DNA of 64,000 bases from Bacillus sp. BA3 (GTDB taxonomy: Bacteria; Bacillota; Bacilli; Bacillales; DSM-1321): assembly GCA_002835675.1 (NCBI GenBank), contig PIZR01000002.1, positions 907,878 through 971,877 of the forward strand, in the 5' to 3' direction. The position numbers and the translations under genes are program-made. The notes below the pieces were generated by a model. The model saw only the letters and a program-made list of their open reading frames with translations. It did not search any database and was not told where the DNA came from. Shown piece by piece: positions 44,796-53,383 of this stretch (position 1 is the stretch's first letter; every line of letters starts with the position of its first letter).

Positions 44796-44807
44796 AAGCA
44801 AAAAAAA

Positions 44808-44844
44808 AACGGGAACTATACAAAAGTATAATTCCCGTTTTTTT
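44808..44844 (+). terminator. Terminator after DeoR gene
   Basis: AACGGGAACTATAC pairs with GTATAATTCCCGTT around AAAA, then T residues; A-run before, so it may act on both strands. The 44845-45203 stretch beyond it holds element B2 and no gene. Confidence 0.9.
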
Positions 44845-44856
44845 GTTCAAGTTGCA

Positions 44857-44976
44857 GTTGATTTCAGAAATCCGCTCCCTTTCCGCCGACTGTCTGCCAA
44901 GCCTCCTCGACGCAAGCGTCTGTGGGGTCTCGGCTAGCCAGTTTTTCGGCAGGAGTGTCGCAAATTTCTTCAATCC
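44857..44976 (-). repeat. GC-rich element, divergent copy B2
   Basis: Same family as B1. Its central hairpin is GACGC-AA-GCGTC (44909-44920) where A copies have GGCGC/GCGCC, so pairing is kept while bases change. Inverted relative to A1-A3. Confidence 0.82.
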
Positions 44977-45203
44977 AGAGAGTTTTCATCCTATAAAACA
45001 GTAAAAATACGTGAAAGATAACCAAGTTTTGTTTGAAAAATGTGGTAAAAAAAAACCTCACTAAAATCATGAGAGGGATCGGGATGAGACCATTCCTAAA
45101 TAAAAAACTGTGTCCTCCATCAATGGAGAGTGAAACTCAGGCTAATTTCTGGTTTTGACTCTGACCGGGCCCGGGCGATTCCCATAAAGTTGAGCCTAGT
45201 ACC

Positions 45204-45680
45204 TCAATTAAAATTCCTTTCATGCTGAAGGAGCCATTCCTTTCTCCATAAGCCACCCGCATAACCAGTTAATTTCCCATTTGAACCTATTATTCGATGA
45301 CAAGGAATCACGATGCTTAACTTATTTCTGCCGTTAGCGCTCCCTACTGCCCTAATGGCTTTTTCATTACCGATTGAAACGGCGATGTCTTTATAGGAAC
45401 CCGTGTTAGCGTACAGGATTCCTGTTAATGCGTTCCACACGTTTTTTTGGAAGATGGTCCCTTCAAGTATATAAGGAAATGTAAATTCCCTGCGTTCACC
45501 TTTGAAATACTCATCAAGCTGACTAAAGCACTCCGCCAAAACCTTGGGCGTTTGCTCTTGCATAATATTTATCTTTATATCCCTTTCAGCGAACAGTATG
45601 GAACAAATGGCATCATTCGTTCCTGATATCTCGATAACTCCAATCGGCGATTCATAATCTAGTTTATATAATTCAGGCAT
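45204..45680 (-). CDS. ogt: Methylated-DNA-protein-cysteine methyltransferase
   Basis: A 158-residue suicide DNA repair protein. Acceptor C127 in the IPCHRIIG motif, followed by YAGGLWRKEWLLQHE, and the helix-turn-helix GSYKDIAVSIGNEKAIRAVGSANGRN before it. It takes methyl groups from O6-methylguanine. GGAGTTCC precedes the ATG. It is 29 bases downstream of adaA, so the pair forms an adaptive alkylation response like B. subtilis adaAB. Confidence 0.93.
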   Translation of the reverse strand: MPELYKLDYESPIGVIEISGTNDAICSILFAERDIKINIMQEQTPKVLAECFSQLDEYFKGERREFTFPYILEGTIFQKNVWNALTGILYANTGSYKDIAVSIGNEKAIRAVGSANGRNKLSIVIPCHRIIGSNGKLTGYAGGLWRKEWLLQHERNFN

Positions 45681-45709
45681 ATAAGGAACTCCATTTCTGT
45701 ATATGTGGC

Positions 45710-46282
45710 TTACATTCGATTCTTAAGATTCATGTTACGATATTCACTTGGAGTACAATTTTTCAAACGGCGAAATACTTTATAAAAGTTTGAAGGGCTT
45801 TGGAAGCCCACTTCAAGGCAAATCTCAAGGTTCGTTAGACTTGTGCTTGTTAGAAGGTATGAAGCTTTATCCACTCTTATTTTTTCCAAGTACGAACGGG
45901 GAGTTTCTAATGTTTCCTTTTTGAACAGCCGCTCCAGATAATAGGAACTTACACCGACATGATTGGCAATATCCTTTAATTCCACTTTTTGATTATACTG
46001 ATTTACCAAGAAAGCAATGATATCTCTTACAAGTCCCAACTGAGGGGAATCATCAACTTCCGGTTGGCATCGTTTGCAAGCACGGAAACCAGCCTTTTCA
46101 ACTACATCGATGTCATGATAGAATTTCACATTTATTTTTTTCGGCTTCCTTGACCTGCAGGAAGGGCGGCAATATATTTTAGTTGTCTTTACTGCGGTAA
46201 AGAATAGTCCGTCATATTTAGGGTCGCAAGCAATGATCTTCTCCCACATTTCTTCAAAAGTAAGATTTATAGCAACAGCCAT
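45710..46282 (-). CDS. adaA: AdaA-type methylphosphotriester repair activator
   Basis: A 190-residue bifunctional protein. The zinc-binding repair domain has C38, C42, C69 and C72 (the same numbers as E. coli Ada), of which C38 takes the methyl group from phosphotriesters. The C-terminal AraC-type helix-turn-helix pair (ELKDIANHVGVSSYYLERLFKKE, NLEICLEVGFQSPSNFYKVFRR) then activates the operon. The frame reaches 46333, but GGAG before the ATG at 46282 and the cysteine numbering favour the later start. It is 22 bases after the PEP-mutase-like gene. Confidence 0.92.
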   Translation of the reverse strand: MAVAINLTFEEMWEKIIACDPKYDGLFFTAVKTTKIYCRPSCRSRKPKKINVKFYHDIDVVEKAGFRACKRCQPEVDDSPQLGLVRDIIAFLVNQYNQKVELKDIANHVGVSSYYLERLFKKETLETPRSYLEKIRVDKASYLLTSTSLTNLEICLEVGFQSPSNFYKVFRRLKNCTPSEYRNMNLKNRM

Positions 46283-46304
46283 TATACTCCGCATCCTTTC
46301 AGGT

Positions 46305-47075
46305 TTAGTCCCCATATAAATGTGAGGTGTCATTTAGCTCTACTATTCGTGCTGTCTCTCGTTCTATCAATGCAAAGACTTTATCGGATAGGGCATTTCC
46401 GAAACTGAGACGTTTTACGCCTAATTCCTCAAGCTCCTTACCATTCGTCAATCCAGGCAAAGATAATACATTAAGGGGAGCGCCTACATTCAAAGTGATT
46501 TCCTTTATATCATCATGGTTCGTTAATCCAGGGATGAATATTCCGCTGGCACCACTCTCCACATACGCTTTTGCCCGCTCTGCCGTTTCCTGGAAATGAT
46601 TTTCTTTTTGAAAATAAGTATCTGTTCTAGCATTGATGTAAAAACCTTCATACCCATTATAATCCAACGCTTCCCTTATTTTTAATAGTAGGCTGCAGTG
46701 TTGAGATATATCTCTTAGACCTTTTTGTTTTTTGAATGAATCCTCAATATTGATCCCGGCTACACCGACGTCTGCCGTCCTTAACACATTATCGACAATC
46801 TTTTCTTCGGTTTCACCATAGCCTGCTTCAATGTCCGCAGTGACGGGAATTTTCACATTATCCGCAATTAGTTTAATAATACCTAAATGTCTTTCAAAAT
46901 CAATCAATTCGCCATCAGAATAACCCAGGGAGTTGGCAATTCCCCAGCTTGTCGTTCCAATCGCCTTGAATCCTGATTTCTCGAGAATCAAGGCCGATAA
47001 TAGATCCCAGGCATTCCCCAATATCAACAGGTCCTTCGAAAAGTGTAATTCATTGAATTCCTTAATGTTAGTCAT
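46305..47075 (-). CDS. PEP mutase/isocitrate lyase superfamily protein
   Basis: A 256-residue TIM-barrel protein of the PEP mutase/ICL family (LGNAWDLLSALILEKSGFKAIGTTSWGIANSLGY, VTADIEAGYG, GINIEDSF, FYINARTDTY). The phosphonate-making PEP mutase motif EDKxxxxxNS is not present, nor the KKCGH of isocitrate lyase, so it is neither. Its reaction is unknown. It heads an operon with adaA and ogt, which hints at a role in alkylation or one-carbon stress. GGAGC precedes the ATG. Confidence 0.82.
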   Translation of the reverse strand: MTNIKEFNELHFSKDLLILGNAWDLLSALILEKSGFKAIGTTSWGIANSLGYSDGELIDFERHLGIIKLIADNVKIPVTADIEAGYGETEEKIVDNVLRTADVGVAGINIEDSFKKQKGLRDISQHCSLLLKIREALDYNGYEGFYINARTDTYFQKENHFQETAERAKAYVESGASGIFIPGLTNHDDIKEITLNVGAPLNVLSLPGLTNGKELEELGVKRLSFGNALSDKVFALIERETARIVELNDTSHLYGD

Positions 47076-47200
47076 TATAGATGCTCCTAAAATTTATTTG
47101 ACCTCATTTTAACAATCAACCCAGCTCCAAATCGTCCTCATTCTTGCTCTTATGGTCCATTTCAAATAATGATTGTGCTGATTCCCGTGACAAATAAAAA

Positions 47201-47226
47201 AAATGCCCTTTCATACCAGGGCATTT
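47201..47226. terminator. Hairpin repeat H1 between genes
   Basis: AAATGCCCT pairs with AGGGCATTT; an A-run on the left gives a U-tract on the minus strand. The 24 bases AAATGCCC...GGGCAT occur again at 47721-47744, so the pair brackets elements A4 and A5. Confidence 0.7.
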
Positions 47227-47267
47227 CAGTTTGTATACAAAAGGGTTCTATCTAAAGTTATTACAAA

Positions 47268-47390
47268 GTTGTTTGGAACGGAAGGTACGATTCGCCTGCG
47301 GGATGAGCGAGTCTAAGGGAGACCCCACAGGCGCAAGTGCGCCGAGGGCGGACCACCCGCGGAAAGAGAGTGCCTGAAGTGGGAATCAAC
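47268..47390 (+). repeat. GC-rich element A4
   Basis: Begins GTTGTTTGGAACGG and ends AATCAACATC. It lacks the GAGGCTCCC portion (GCCGAGGGCGGACC), so it is a shortened copy; central hairpin GGCGCA-AG-TGCGCC. Confidence 0.85.
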
Positions 47391-47522
47391 ATCTACTTTG
47401 TACAAGCCATAAAAAAACTGTAGGCAATTCCATTATTATCGGGTTTATCTACAGTATGTAAGGTGTATCATGGCACATTCCTGTTGTCGACAAAAGAGGT
47501 TTCATCTAAATGTTAAAACAAA

Positions 47523-47653
47523 GTTTATTGGAACGGAAGGTGCGAGACTCCTGCGGGAATAGCGAGTCCAAGGGAGACCCCACAGGCGCAAGTGCGCCGA
47601 GGAGGCTCCCGGACCGCCCGCGGAAAGCGAGTGCCTGAAGTGGAAATCAACGT
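47523..47653 (+). repeat. GC-rich element A5
   Basis: Begins GTTTATTGGAACGGAAGG and ends AAATCAACGTC. Full-length with central hairpin GGCGCA-AG-TGCGCC (47585-47598). It is followed by TTGTACAAGC and a long hairpin at 47678-47717. Confidence 0.87.
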
Positions 47654-47677
47654 CTAAATTTGTACAAGCAAAAAAAA

Positions 47678-47717
47678 ACTGTAGCCAAATTCGATTTTCA
47701 TCGAGTTTGGCTACAGT
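47678..47717. repeat. Long hairpin trailing element A5
   Basis: ACTGTAGCCAAATTCGAT pairs with ATCGAGTTTGGCTACAGT. A decayed version (ACTGTAGGCAA ... TTTATCTACAGT) follows A4 at about 47418-47457, so the hairpin seems part of a composite unit. Confidence 0.75.
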
Positions 47718-47720
47718 CTG

Positions 47721-47744
47721 AAATGCCCTTTCATACCAGGGCAT
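47721..47744 (-). terminator. Hairpin repeat H2 after hypothetical gene
   Basis: ATGCCCT and AGGGCAT pair; second copy of the H1 hairpin. It lies downstream of the minus-strand gene ending at 47762 and may end its transcript, though the U-tract is weak. Confidence 0.6.
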
Positions 47745-47761
47745 CTTGATGATCCAATTTA

Positions 47762-48112
47762 TTAATTTACAAATAGATATAACTTCCTATGATATTCCTC
47801 AAATGCCTGCTGGTCCTTTTCCGTGTAGTCCATCCACTTCACTTTCTTGCATCTTTCCTCTAATCTCTCATTCAGTTCATCTTCTATTTCATTCATGAAA
47901 CGGATGATTTCCCCATATGGCATATTGAAATGACGGGCTGCGAGCCTTGGCGGAGAATGCTTTACCAGCAATCTCATGAATTGATCGACCGTGTCCGCCT
48001 TCGATGCAAGATAATCTTCTTCGTTCACGATGAATTCATACACTTGTTTTTTGACGCCAGAAAGTCTGGTTACTTCGTCGCGCAATAAAAACTCCATTAA
48101 TCTTTCGTTCAT
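47762..48112 (-). CDS. Hypothetical protein (116 aa)
   Basis: A 116-residue, charged, mostly helical protein that I do not recognise. It contains ARHFNMPYGEIIRFMNEIEDELNERLEERCKKVKW, which could be a helix-turn-helix followed by an amphipathic helix, so a DNA-binding or sigma-like role is possible. No signal peptide or membrane segment. GAGGTAGAG precedes the ATG. A Zur-like palindrome lies 126 bases upstream (48238-48258), but a link is not proven. Confidence 0.75.
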   Translation of the reverse strand: MNERLMEFLLRDEVTRLSGVKKQVYEFIVNEEDYLASKADTVDQFMRLLVKHSPPRLAARHFNMPYGEIIRFMNEIEDELNERLEERCKKVKWMDYTEKDQQAFEEYHRKLYLFVN

Positions 48113-48650
48113 ATGGCTCTACCTCGAATTGGTTTATATTTAAATCCTCTTGGATATGTATGAAAAGTCTATACTGCCCGATACCTCATTATGACATCGT
48201 AACCGCAAGCCATCAAGCAATTCCTATACCAATACACAAAGCGTAATTGTTACGATTTATAATCCATTTAAGTAAAATAACATGTATATGCCTTAAAAGT
48301 CAACGTTCGATTTGTGCGACATCTCAGGATGCATAGTAAGCATCCTGTATTGGAAAAATATGATCATGAACAAATGGAACAGCTCTTTATTAATTTTTCT
48401 ATAGGTATAGAGAATAATTTTGTTAAAATTTGATATAATAAATGTAATATTTAGTCAATTAGTATCTTTTCCTAGAATTTGCTTTTGCAAAGGGGTAGAA
48501 TGAAGCTAATGACATCTTATTTTTTCTAAATGTTTCCGAGGAGTTATAGGGTGGGTATAGCAAGTACATAGTGACAGCTGAAATGCTGTCCGACATATCG
48601 GTTGTTTTCATTTGTTCAAAATAACAATGAAAAGAATAAGGAGTGATTTT
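48113..48650. other. Regulatory gap between 116-aa gene and ytzE
   Basis: A 538-base stretch with no gene. It holds a Zur-like palindrome at 48238-48258 and AT-rich DNA with TATAAT at about 48432 (possibly the -10 of ytzE, with no clear -35). The rest is unassigned. Confidence 0.5.
48238..48258. promoter_or_regulatory. Second Zur-like palindrome
   Basis: The core GCGTAATTGTTACGA differs from the Zur consensus TCGTAATNATTACGA at two positions; flanks are AAA and TTT. It could serve the minus gene starting at 48112 or the plus gene at 48651. Confidence 0.5.
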
Positions 48651-48872
48651 TTGAAACCTTCAACAAATCGCATGTTAACCCGTATTAAATCCGTTTATAT
48701 GTTCATTAGTAATAACGGTACGGTTTCTACTCAAGAGCTTGTAGAAGAATTTGGCATCACTCCTCGAACTGTGCAGCGCGATTTAAATGTCTTAGCATAC
48801 AATGACCTTGTTCAAAGCCCAAGCCGTGGCCTTTGGACGACAACAAGTAAAAAGGTGAAGATGTCATCGTAA
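48651..48872 (+). CDS. ytzE: Small DeoR-type HTH protein YtzE
   Basis: A 73-residue protein that is little more than a DeoR-type winged helix (TRIKSVYMFISNNGTVSTQELVEEFGITPRTVQRDLNVLAYNDLVQSPSRGLWTT). It lacks the effector domain. It is the YtzE type, found next to rsuA and ytgP in B. subtilis as here. AAGGAGTG lies before the TTG at 48651; the longer frame from 48612 is not supported. Confidence 0.87.
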   Translation: MKPSTNRMLTRIKSVYMFISNNGTVSTQELVEEFGITPRTVQRDLNVLAYNDLVQSPSRGLWTTTSKKVKMSS

Positions 48873-48913
48873 AAAGAACGACCACCCGAACAAGATCGAT
48901 ATGTAAAATACTT

Positions 48914-48946
48914 TGAGGCAGACAATATTGTCCGCCTCATTTTTTG
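48914..48946. terminator. Terminator between ytzE and rsuA
   Basis: TGAGGCAGACAA pairs with TTGTCCGCCTCA (one mismatch), followed by TTTTTTG. It serves plus-strand ytzE and lies 3' of minus-strand rsuA. Confidence 0.88.
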
Positions 48947-48957
48947 TATCCCAGCTA

Positions 48958-49680
48958 TCATTCAGTCGGTTGGCCTGCCTTTAACTGTTCAAGCTCCTCC
49001 GCCGTCAACTCACGGTATTCACCAAGCTCAAGTTCCTCATCAAGCTGTAAACTCCCCATGGAAAGACGCTTTAGGTAGACGACACGTTTGCCAACGGACT
49101 CAAACATCCGCTTCACCTGATGGAACTTTCCTTCCATGATCGTTAGCTCGATATCCGATGTCAGACCTGATTTTAAAATGTTCAATTCACCTGGTTTTGT
49201 TTCGTATCCATCATCCAAGGTCACGCCGTTGCGGAATGCCTCGATATCCCGTTCCGTCACTTCGCCATCAATGACCGCAAAATATGTTTTAGGGACATGT
49301 TTCTTTGGAGAAAGCAGTTGGTGGGCAAGCTTTCCATCATTCGTTATTAGCAATAAACCTTCTGTGTCCTTATCAAGACGGCCTACAGGAAATGGCTCGA
49401 ATACCGAATCCTCCGGCTCCAAGATGTCGATGACCGTTTCTTGGTAGTTGTCTTCCGTTGCCGACAATACGCCTGGCGGTTTATTCATCATTAAATATAT
49501 GAATTCCCTGTATTCAACCCGTTCACCATGAACCGTAACTATTTCCGTTTCAGGGTCCACTTGTTCCTTCGGGTCCTTAAGAAGCCTGTCATTGACCTTC
49601 ACGGCGCCGGATTTCAGGAGCTTTTTCACTTCTTTCCTGCTGCCATAACCAATATTGGATAAAATCTTATCTATTCTCAT
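48958..49680 (-). CDS. rsuA: Pseudouridine synthase, RsuA family (YtzG)
   Basis: A 240-residue enzyme with an N-terminal S4 RNA-binding domain (MRIDKILSNIGYGSRKEVKKLLKSGAVKVND) and the RsuA/RluB catalytic motif FPVGRLDKDTEGLLL, in which D103 is the nucleophile. RsuA modifies U516 of 16S rRNA. AGGAGG precedes the ATG. It converges with ytzE and is followed upstream by murJ. Confidence 0.9.
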   Translation of the reverse strand: MRIDKILSNIGYGSRKEVKKLLKSGAVKVNDRLLKDPKEQVDPETEIVTVHGERVEYREFIYLMMNKPPGVLSATEDNYQETVIDILEPEDSVFEPFPVGRLDKDTEGLLLITNDGKLAHQLLSPKKHVPKTYFAVIDGEVTERDIEAFRNGVTLDDGYETKPGELNILKSGLTSDIELTIMEGKFHQVKRMFESVGKRVVYLKRLSMGSLQLDEELELGEYRELTAEELEQLKAGQPTE

Positions 49681-49706
49681 CGTTTCCTCCTAAAGCCTTT
49701 TTCAGT

Positions 49707-49740
49707 AAAAAGCCTTGCCCACTTAAATGTCAGGCAAGGC
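49707..49740 (-). terminator. Terminator after murJ
   Basis: GCCTTGCC and GGCAAGGC pair around a 13-base loop; the minus strand continues with TTTTTACTG. It lies between murJ and rsuA. Confidence 0.8.
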
Positions 49741-49804
49741 CAATATATTTTAATCTGGGGATTCACCATTCAATACCCTTTATTTTACACATCAAACTTC
49801 CAGC

Positions 49805-51406
49805 TTATAATCCTAATTTAGCTTTTAACCGATCGATCCGGGTACCGAACAAACGATGGGCAAGTTTGCTTTTCAAGGAAAGCGCCGCATAAATGAGCGC
49901 TCCAAAAATTGCACAAACGGCCACGATCAAAATCGCCTGGAAGCGCCCTTCCGTTGTAAGCCAAAGCGATAATAAACTGTTCATGCCCCATGCAGCCAGT
50001 CCCATTATTATTGAAAAAACTGTGATCAAAACAGATCTTCTGATGGTAAGGCCGTAACGATATCCAGTAAAGTAGGTAATGACATACAAATTCAGCAGCA
50101 CGGCAGCCAAGTAGCCGAATGCCGTAGCATAAACGGATCCTTCCGTTTCAAACAGCTTGATCAACGGGATATTCAAGCTCAATTTGATTAAAAAGCCCAC
50201 AAGCAGGCTGAGCACTGTATATTTTTGCTGATTGATGCCTTGTAAAATGGCCGCCGAAACGGAAAAAAGCGCAAATAAGATGGAAACGGGCGCATATGCC
50301 TTCAGGACATTGATTCCAAGTGGATCATGGCTGTAAAAGGCGCTATAGATTGGATCGGCTAGCACCGACATGCCAACGACAGCTGGAATCGTAATGAACA
50401 ACAAAATTTGGAAGGCTTGGTTCAGCTGGCGGTTTAACTCTTCCGAATCCTCGCTTACATATGCCTTCGTCACCGAGGGAAGAAGCGCCATTGAAAATCC
50501 GGTTGCAAGTGTCATCGGAATCAAGACAAGCTTCTGGGCATATACATTCAAAACCCCAAGGGCATCTTCTGCGACGTGCTGCAAACCGATTGAAGACATC
50601 GCCTTATTGAAAGACAGCAAGTCCGCAAACTGAAACAATGGCATCGCGATTCCGACAAATATGAAAGGAATCGACGAAAGAAATATTTCTTTATAAATCT
50701 CCTTCAGGGAAATTTCCATCGTCCCTCGGTCTTTCTTCATCAAGCTGTCCAAATGGGGTTTTTGTTTTTTCCAATACCAAAATAACACCACTAAACCGCC
50801 GACAGCCCCGACCGTTGCCGCGAAGGTAGCTACTTGGATGGCTCTCACTAACTCTCCATCCAGGACATTCAAAACAACATACACACCGGCCAAAAGGAAC
50901 ACGATGCGGACAATTTGTTCGATAACCTGAGAGATGGCCGTTGGTTCCATCGCTTCATGACCTTGAAAGAAGCCGCGGATGATGCTCATGAACGGTACAA
51001 AAATCAAGGCGAAGCTGACTGCCCGTATGATCTCGGTGACATCACTAACATCTTCCTGCCTGACCCCAAAGACTCCAGTAAACAGCGGGGCCATCGTATA
51101 GAGAATCAAAAAAGCGAGAAAACCTGTGACAACCATTAATTTCAGGCTCGATTTAAATAACTTCTCACCGACTGCGTATTCCTCAAGCGCATTATACTTC
51201 GAAATGAATTTAGAAACAGCAAGCGGCATGCCTGCCGTTGCAAAACTAATGAAAATGGTATATGGAACGTACCCATATTGATAGAGGGTAGCCCCTTTAT
51301 TCCCAACCATATGTTCAAATGGGATAACGTAAAATAAACCAAGTATCTTGGAAATGATCGCTCCCAGCGTTAATATAAAAGCCCCTTTTAAAAACTTAGA
51401 TGACAT
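49805..51406 (-). CDS. murJ: Lipid II flippase MurJ (YtgP)
   Basis: A 533-residue protein with about 14 membrane segments (MSSKFLKGAFILTLGAIISKILGLFYVIPFEHMVGNKG at the start; PLAVSKFISKYNALEE; RGFFQGHEAMEPTAISQVIEQIVR). It is a member of the MOP/MviN superfamily; its B. subtilis counterpart YtgP flips lipid II. Synteny with ytzE, rsuA and ytfP supports that. The AGGAAGGG site precedes the ATG. Spore-cortex SpoVB is a close paralogue, but position favours YtgP. Confidence 0.88.
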   Translation of the reverse strand: MSSKFLKGAFILTLGAIISKILGLFYVIPFEHMVGNKGATLYQYGYVPYTIFISFATAGMPLAVSKFISKYNALEEYAVGEKLFKSSLKLMVVTGFLAFLILYTMAPLFTGVFGVRQEDVSDVTEIIRAVSFALIFVPFMSIIRGFFQGHEAMEPTAISQVIEQIVRIVFLLAGVYVVLNVLDGELVRAIQVATFAATVGAVGGLVVLFWYWKKQKPHLDSLMKKDRGTMEISLKEIYKEIFLSSIPFIFVGIAMPLFQFADLLSFNKAMSSIGLQHVAEDALGVLNVYAQKLVLIPMTLATGFSMALLPSVTKAYVSEDSEELNRQLNQAFQILLFITIPAVVGMSVLADPIYSAFYSHDPLGINVLKAYAPVSILFALFSVSAAILQGINQQKYTVLSLLVGFLIKLSLNIPLIKLFETEGSVYATAFGYLAAVLLNLYVITYFTGYRYGLTIRRSVLITVFSIIMGLAAWGMNSLLSLWLTTEGRFQAILIVAVCAIFGALIYAALSLKSKLAHRLFGTRIDRLKAKLGL

Positions 51407-51611
51407 CTAATCCCTTCCTGCCTCTGTCAGTTACGTTTCACACGCTCTTTATCTTATCATATTAAAGAGTTTTTTCTATAGAAAACTACACTCAAGTTTA
51501 TCGTTTTCGATGATAATACACAAACAAATAATTCCTTTTCTTCTACATTCGCAATCTGACGGGCTCTTGCTATATAATGAAGGGACTGAAAATGATAAAG
51601 TGGTGATCAAT

Positions 51612-52877
51612 TTGAAATATGATGTAGTGGTAATTGGCGGCGGTCCTTCCGGATTGATGGCAGCAATTGCAGCCGGGGAAAAAGGTGCCCATGTCTTGTT
51701 AGTGGATAAAGGCGAGAAGCTTGGCAGGAAACTTGCAATCTCGGGCGGCGGACGCTGCAACGTGACGAACAGGCTCTCAATCGATGAAATCATTCAGCAT
51801 ATCCCTGGAAACGGGCGATTTCTATACAGTGCATTCTCAGAGTTCAATAATGAAGACATTATTCAATTCTTTGAAAAATTGGGCGTGGCTCTTAAAGAAG
51901 AGGACCATGGCCGGATGTTCCCTGTCAACGATAAAGCGCAAAGTGTCGTGGATGCCCTTCTGACGCGCCTGTCGAATTTAAAAGTAACGATCTATAAGAA
52001 CACCCCAGTTGCGGAAGTTCTCTATGAACATGGAAAAACCAGCGGTGTCCAGTTAAAAGATGGCCAGACCATTGACACGGATGCAGTCGTGATTGCAGTC
52101 GGCGGAAAATCAGTTCCCCACACCGGTTCAACGGGAGACGGCTACGCATGGGCTAAAAAGGCGGGACATACTATTACCGAGCTTTTCCCAACTGAAGTTC
52201 CCGTACTTAGCAATGAAACATTCATTAAAAATCGAACACTTCAAGGTCTCGCACTTCGCGATGTTTCATTGAGTGTCCTTAACCCAAAGGGCAAGGCCCT
52301 GATTACACACCGAATGGATATGCTCTTCACCCATTTTGGCGTCTCCGGTCCAGCTGTTCTAAGATGCAGCCAATTCGTCGTGAAAGCGATGAAAAAATGG
52401 AACCTGTCGGAAGTGACTATGAAACTCGATGCCCTGCCGGACCGAAACAAGGAAGAGGTTTTTCAAGATATCATGAAGGAAATCAAGGCCGAACCGAAAA
52501 AAGCCATTAAAAACACCTTAAAAGGCTTAATTCCTGAACGATACCTTCACTTCCTGCTTGAGCGAAGCGGCATCGACCTTCAAGAACAAGGAGCGACGAT
52601 ATCAAATGAAAAAATCCGCCGCTTTGCAGAATTATGCAAGGACTTCCAATTCGGAGTGCACGGCACCCAGCCGCTGGAAAAAGCCTTCGTCACGGGCGGC
52701 GGCGTATCCGTCAAAGAAATACATCCAAAGGAAATGGCATCCAAACTAATGGACGGACTGTATTTCTGCGGTGAAATTCTGGATATACACGGATACACAG
52801 GCGGCTATAATATCACATCGGCATTAGTAACCGGAAGACTCGCCGGAATGAATGCTGCCATGTATGCCCGTTCATAA
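51612..52877 (+). CDS. ytfP: NAD(P)/FAD-dependent oxidoreductase YtfP (HI0933 family)
   Basis: A 421-residue flavoprotein: FAD motif [22 protein letters not shown] at the N-terminus, [19 protein letters not shown] near 40, and [39 protein letters not shown] near the end, all of the HI0933 (BaiN-like) family. The role is undefined. The frame goes back to 51510, but a GGTGATCAA site before TTG 51612 and 420 residues in B. subtilis YtfP point to this start. It is divergent from murJ. Confidence 0.88.
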   Translation: MKYDVVVIGGGPSGLMAAIAAGEKGAHVLLVDKGEKLGRKLAISGGGRCNVTNRLSIDEIIQHIPGNGRFLYSAFSEFNNEDIIQFFEKLGVALKEEDHGRMFPVNDKAQSVVDALLTRLSNLKVTIYKNTPVAEVLYEHGKTSGVQLKDGQTIDTDAVVIAVGGKSVPHTGSTGDGYAWAKKAGHTITELFPTEVPVLSNETFIKNRTLQGLALRDVSLSVLNPKGKALITHRMDMLFTHFGVSGPAVLRCSQFVVKAMKKWNLSEVTMKLDALPDRNKEEVFQDIMKEIKAEPKKAIKNTLKGLIPERYLHFLLERSGIDLQEQGATISNEKIRRFAELCKDFQFGVHGTQPLEKAFVTGGGVSVKEIHPKEMASKLMDGLYFCGEILDIHGYTGGYNITSALVTGRLAGMNAAMYARS

Positions 52878-52882
52878 TTCGT

Positions 52883-52918
52883 AAAAGAGGCTGACCCGCT
52901 TGGATCAGCCTCTTTTAA
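52883..52918. terminator. Terminator after ytfP
   Basis: AAAAGAGGCTGA pairs with TCAGCCTCTTTT around CCCGCTTGGA. It stops ytfP transcripts and may also face the minus-strand ATL gene. Confidence 0.92.
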
Positions 52919-53049
52919 TGCGATTTCGTACTCCTATACATCCATTCGGTGTTTGTTGGGCTTTGATTCAGGCGAAGATGCGGTTATTTGGGGCTTCACC
53001 GTACTTTTTTGGGCCGTACCCGCGACGCCTCTATTATCCGGCTTTTCGT

Positions 53050-53364
53050 TTAAAATATTTCTGGATGATGGCGAAAGGCTTCAAGATCAATGGTATTCCG
53101 TTTCGTGAAAGTGACGCCTTCACTCTCGAGCATCGCCTTCTGGTGTTCTGCGGCTCCCTCCGCTTTTATGCCGATTTCTCCTTTGGCATTGATTACCCGG
53201 TGCCAAGGAAGGTCATGCTTTTTGCTGCTTGAATGAAGGATCCTTACGACCTGCCTTGCACCGCGCGGACTTCCGGCGAGCTGTCCAATTTGACCATATG
53301 TCATCACTTTGCCGGAAGGGATTTGTTGTATGATATTAATTACCCGTTCAGTAAAACTTTCCAA
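53050..53364 (-). CDS. Alkyltransferase-like protein (ATL), acceptor cysteine replaced
   Basis: A 104-residue MGMT-fold protein: IPSGKVMTYGQIGQLAGSPRGARQVVRIL (helix-turn-helix) and LPWHRVINAKGEI, in which tryptophan replaces the acceptor cysteine of PCHR. ATL proteins bind O6-alkylguanine without repair and pass it to nucleotide excision. Family N-termini begin ESFTERVINII, so I start at a TTG (53364) with GAAGGGG about 8 bases upstream; an ATG at 53382 without support is possible. It follows the MEDS gene closely. Confidence 0.85.
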   Translation of the reverse strand: MESFTERVINIIQQIPSGKVMTYGQIGQLAGSPRGARQVVRILHSSSKKHDLPWHRVINAKGEIGIKAEGAAEHQKAMLESEGVTFTKRNTIDLEAFRHHPEIF

Positions 53365-53383
53365 ATAACTCGCCCCTTCCATT

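Noticed and set aside
46305..47075. PEP mutase, i.e. phosphonate biosynthesis next to phosphonate degradation
   Set aside because: The EDKxxxxxNS motif is absent (IEDSFKKQKG is seen instead), and there is no decarboxylase partner. It is only a superfamily member.
52900..53232. 110-residue plus-strand frame opposite the ATL gene
   Set aside because: It is the shadow of the ATL gene and its downstream gap, with no ribosome site and no recognisable domain.
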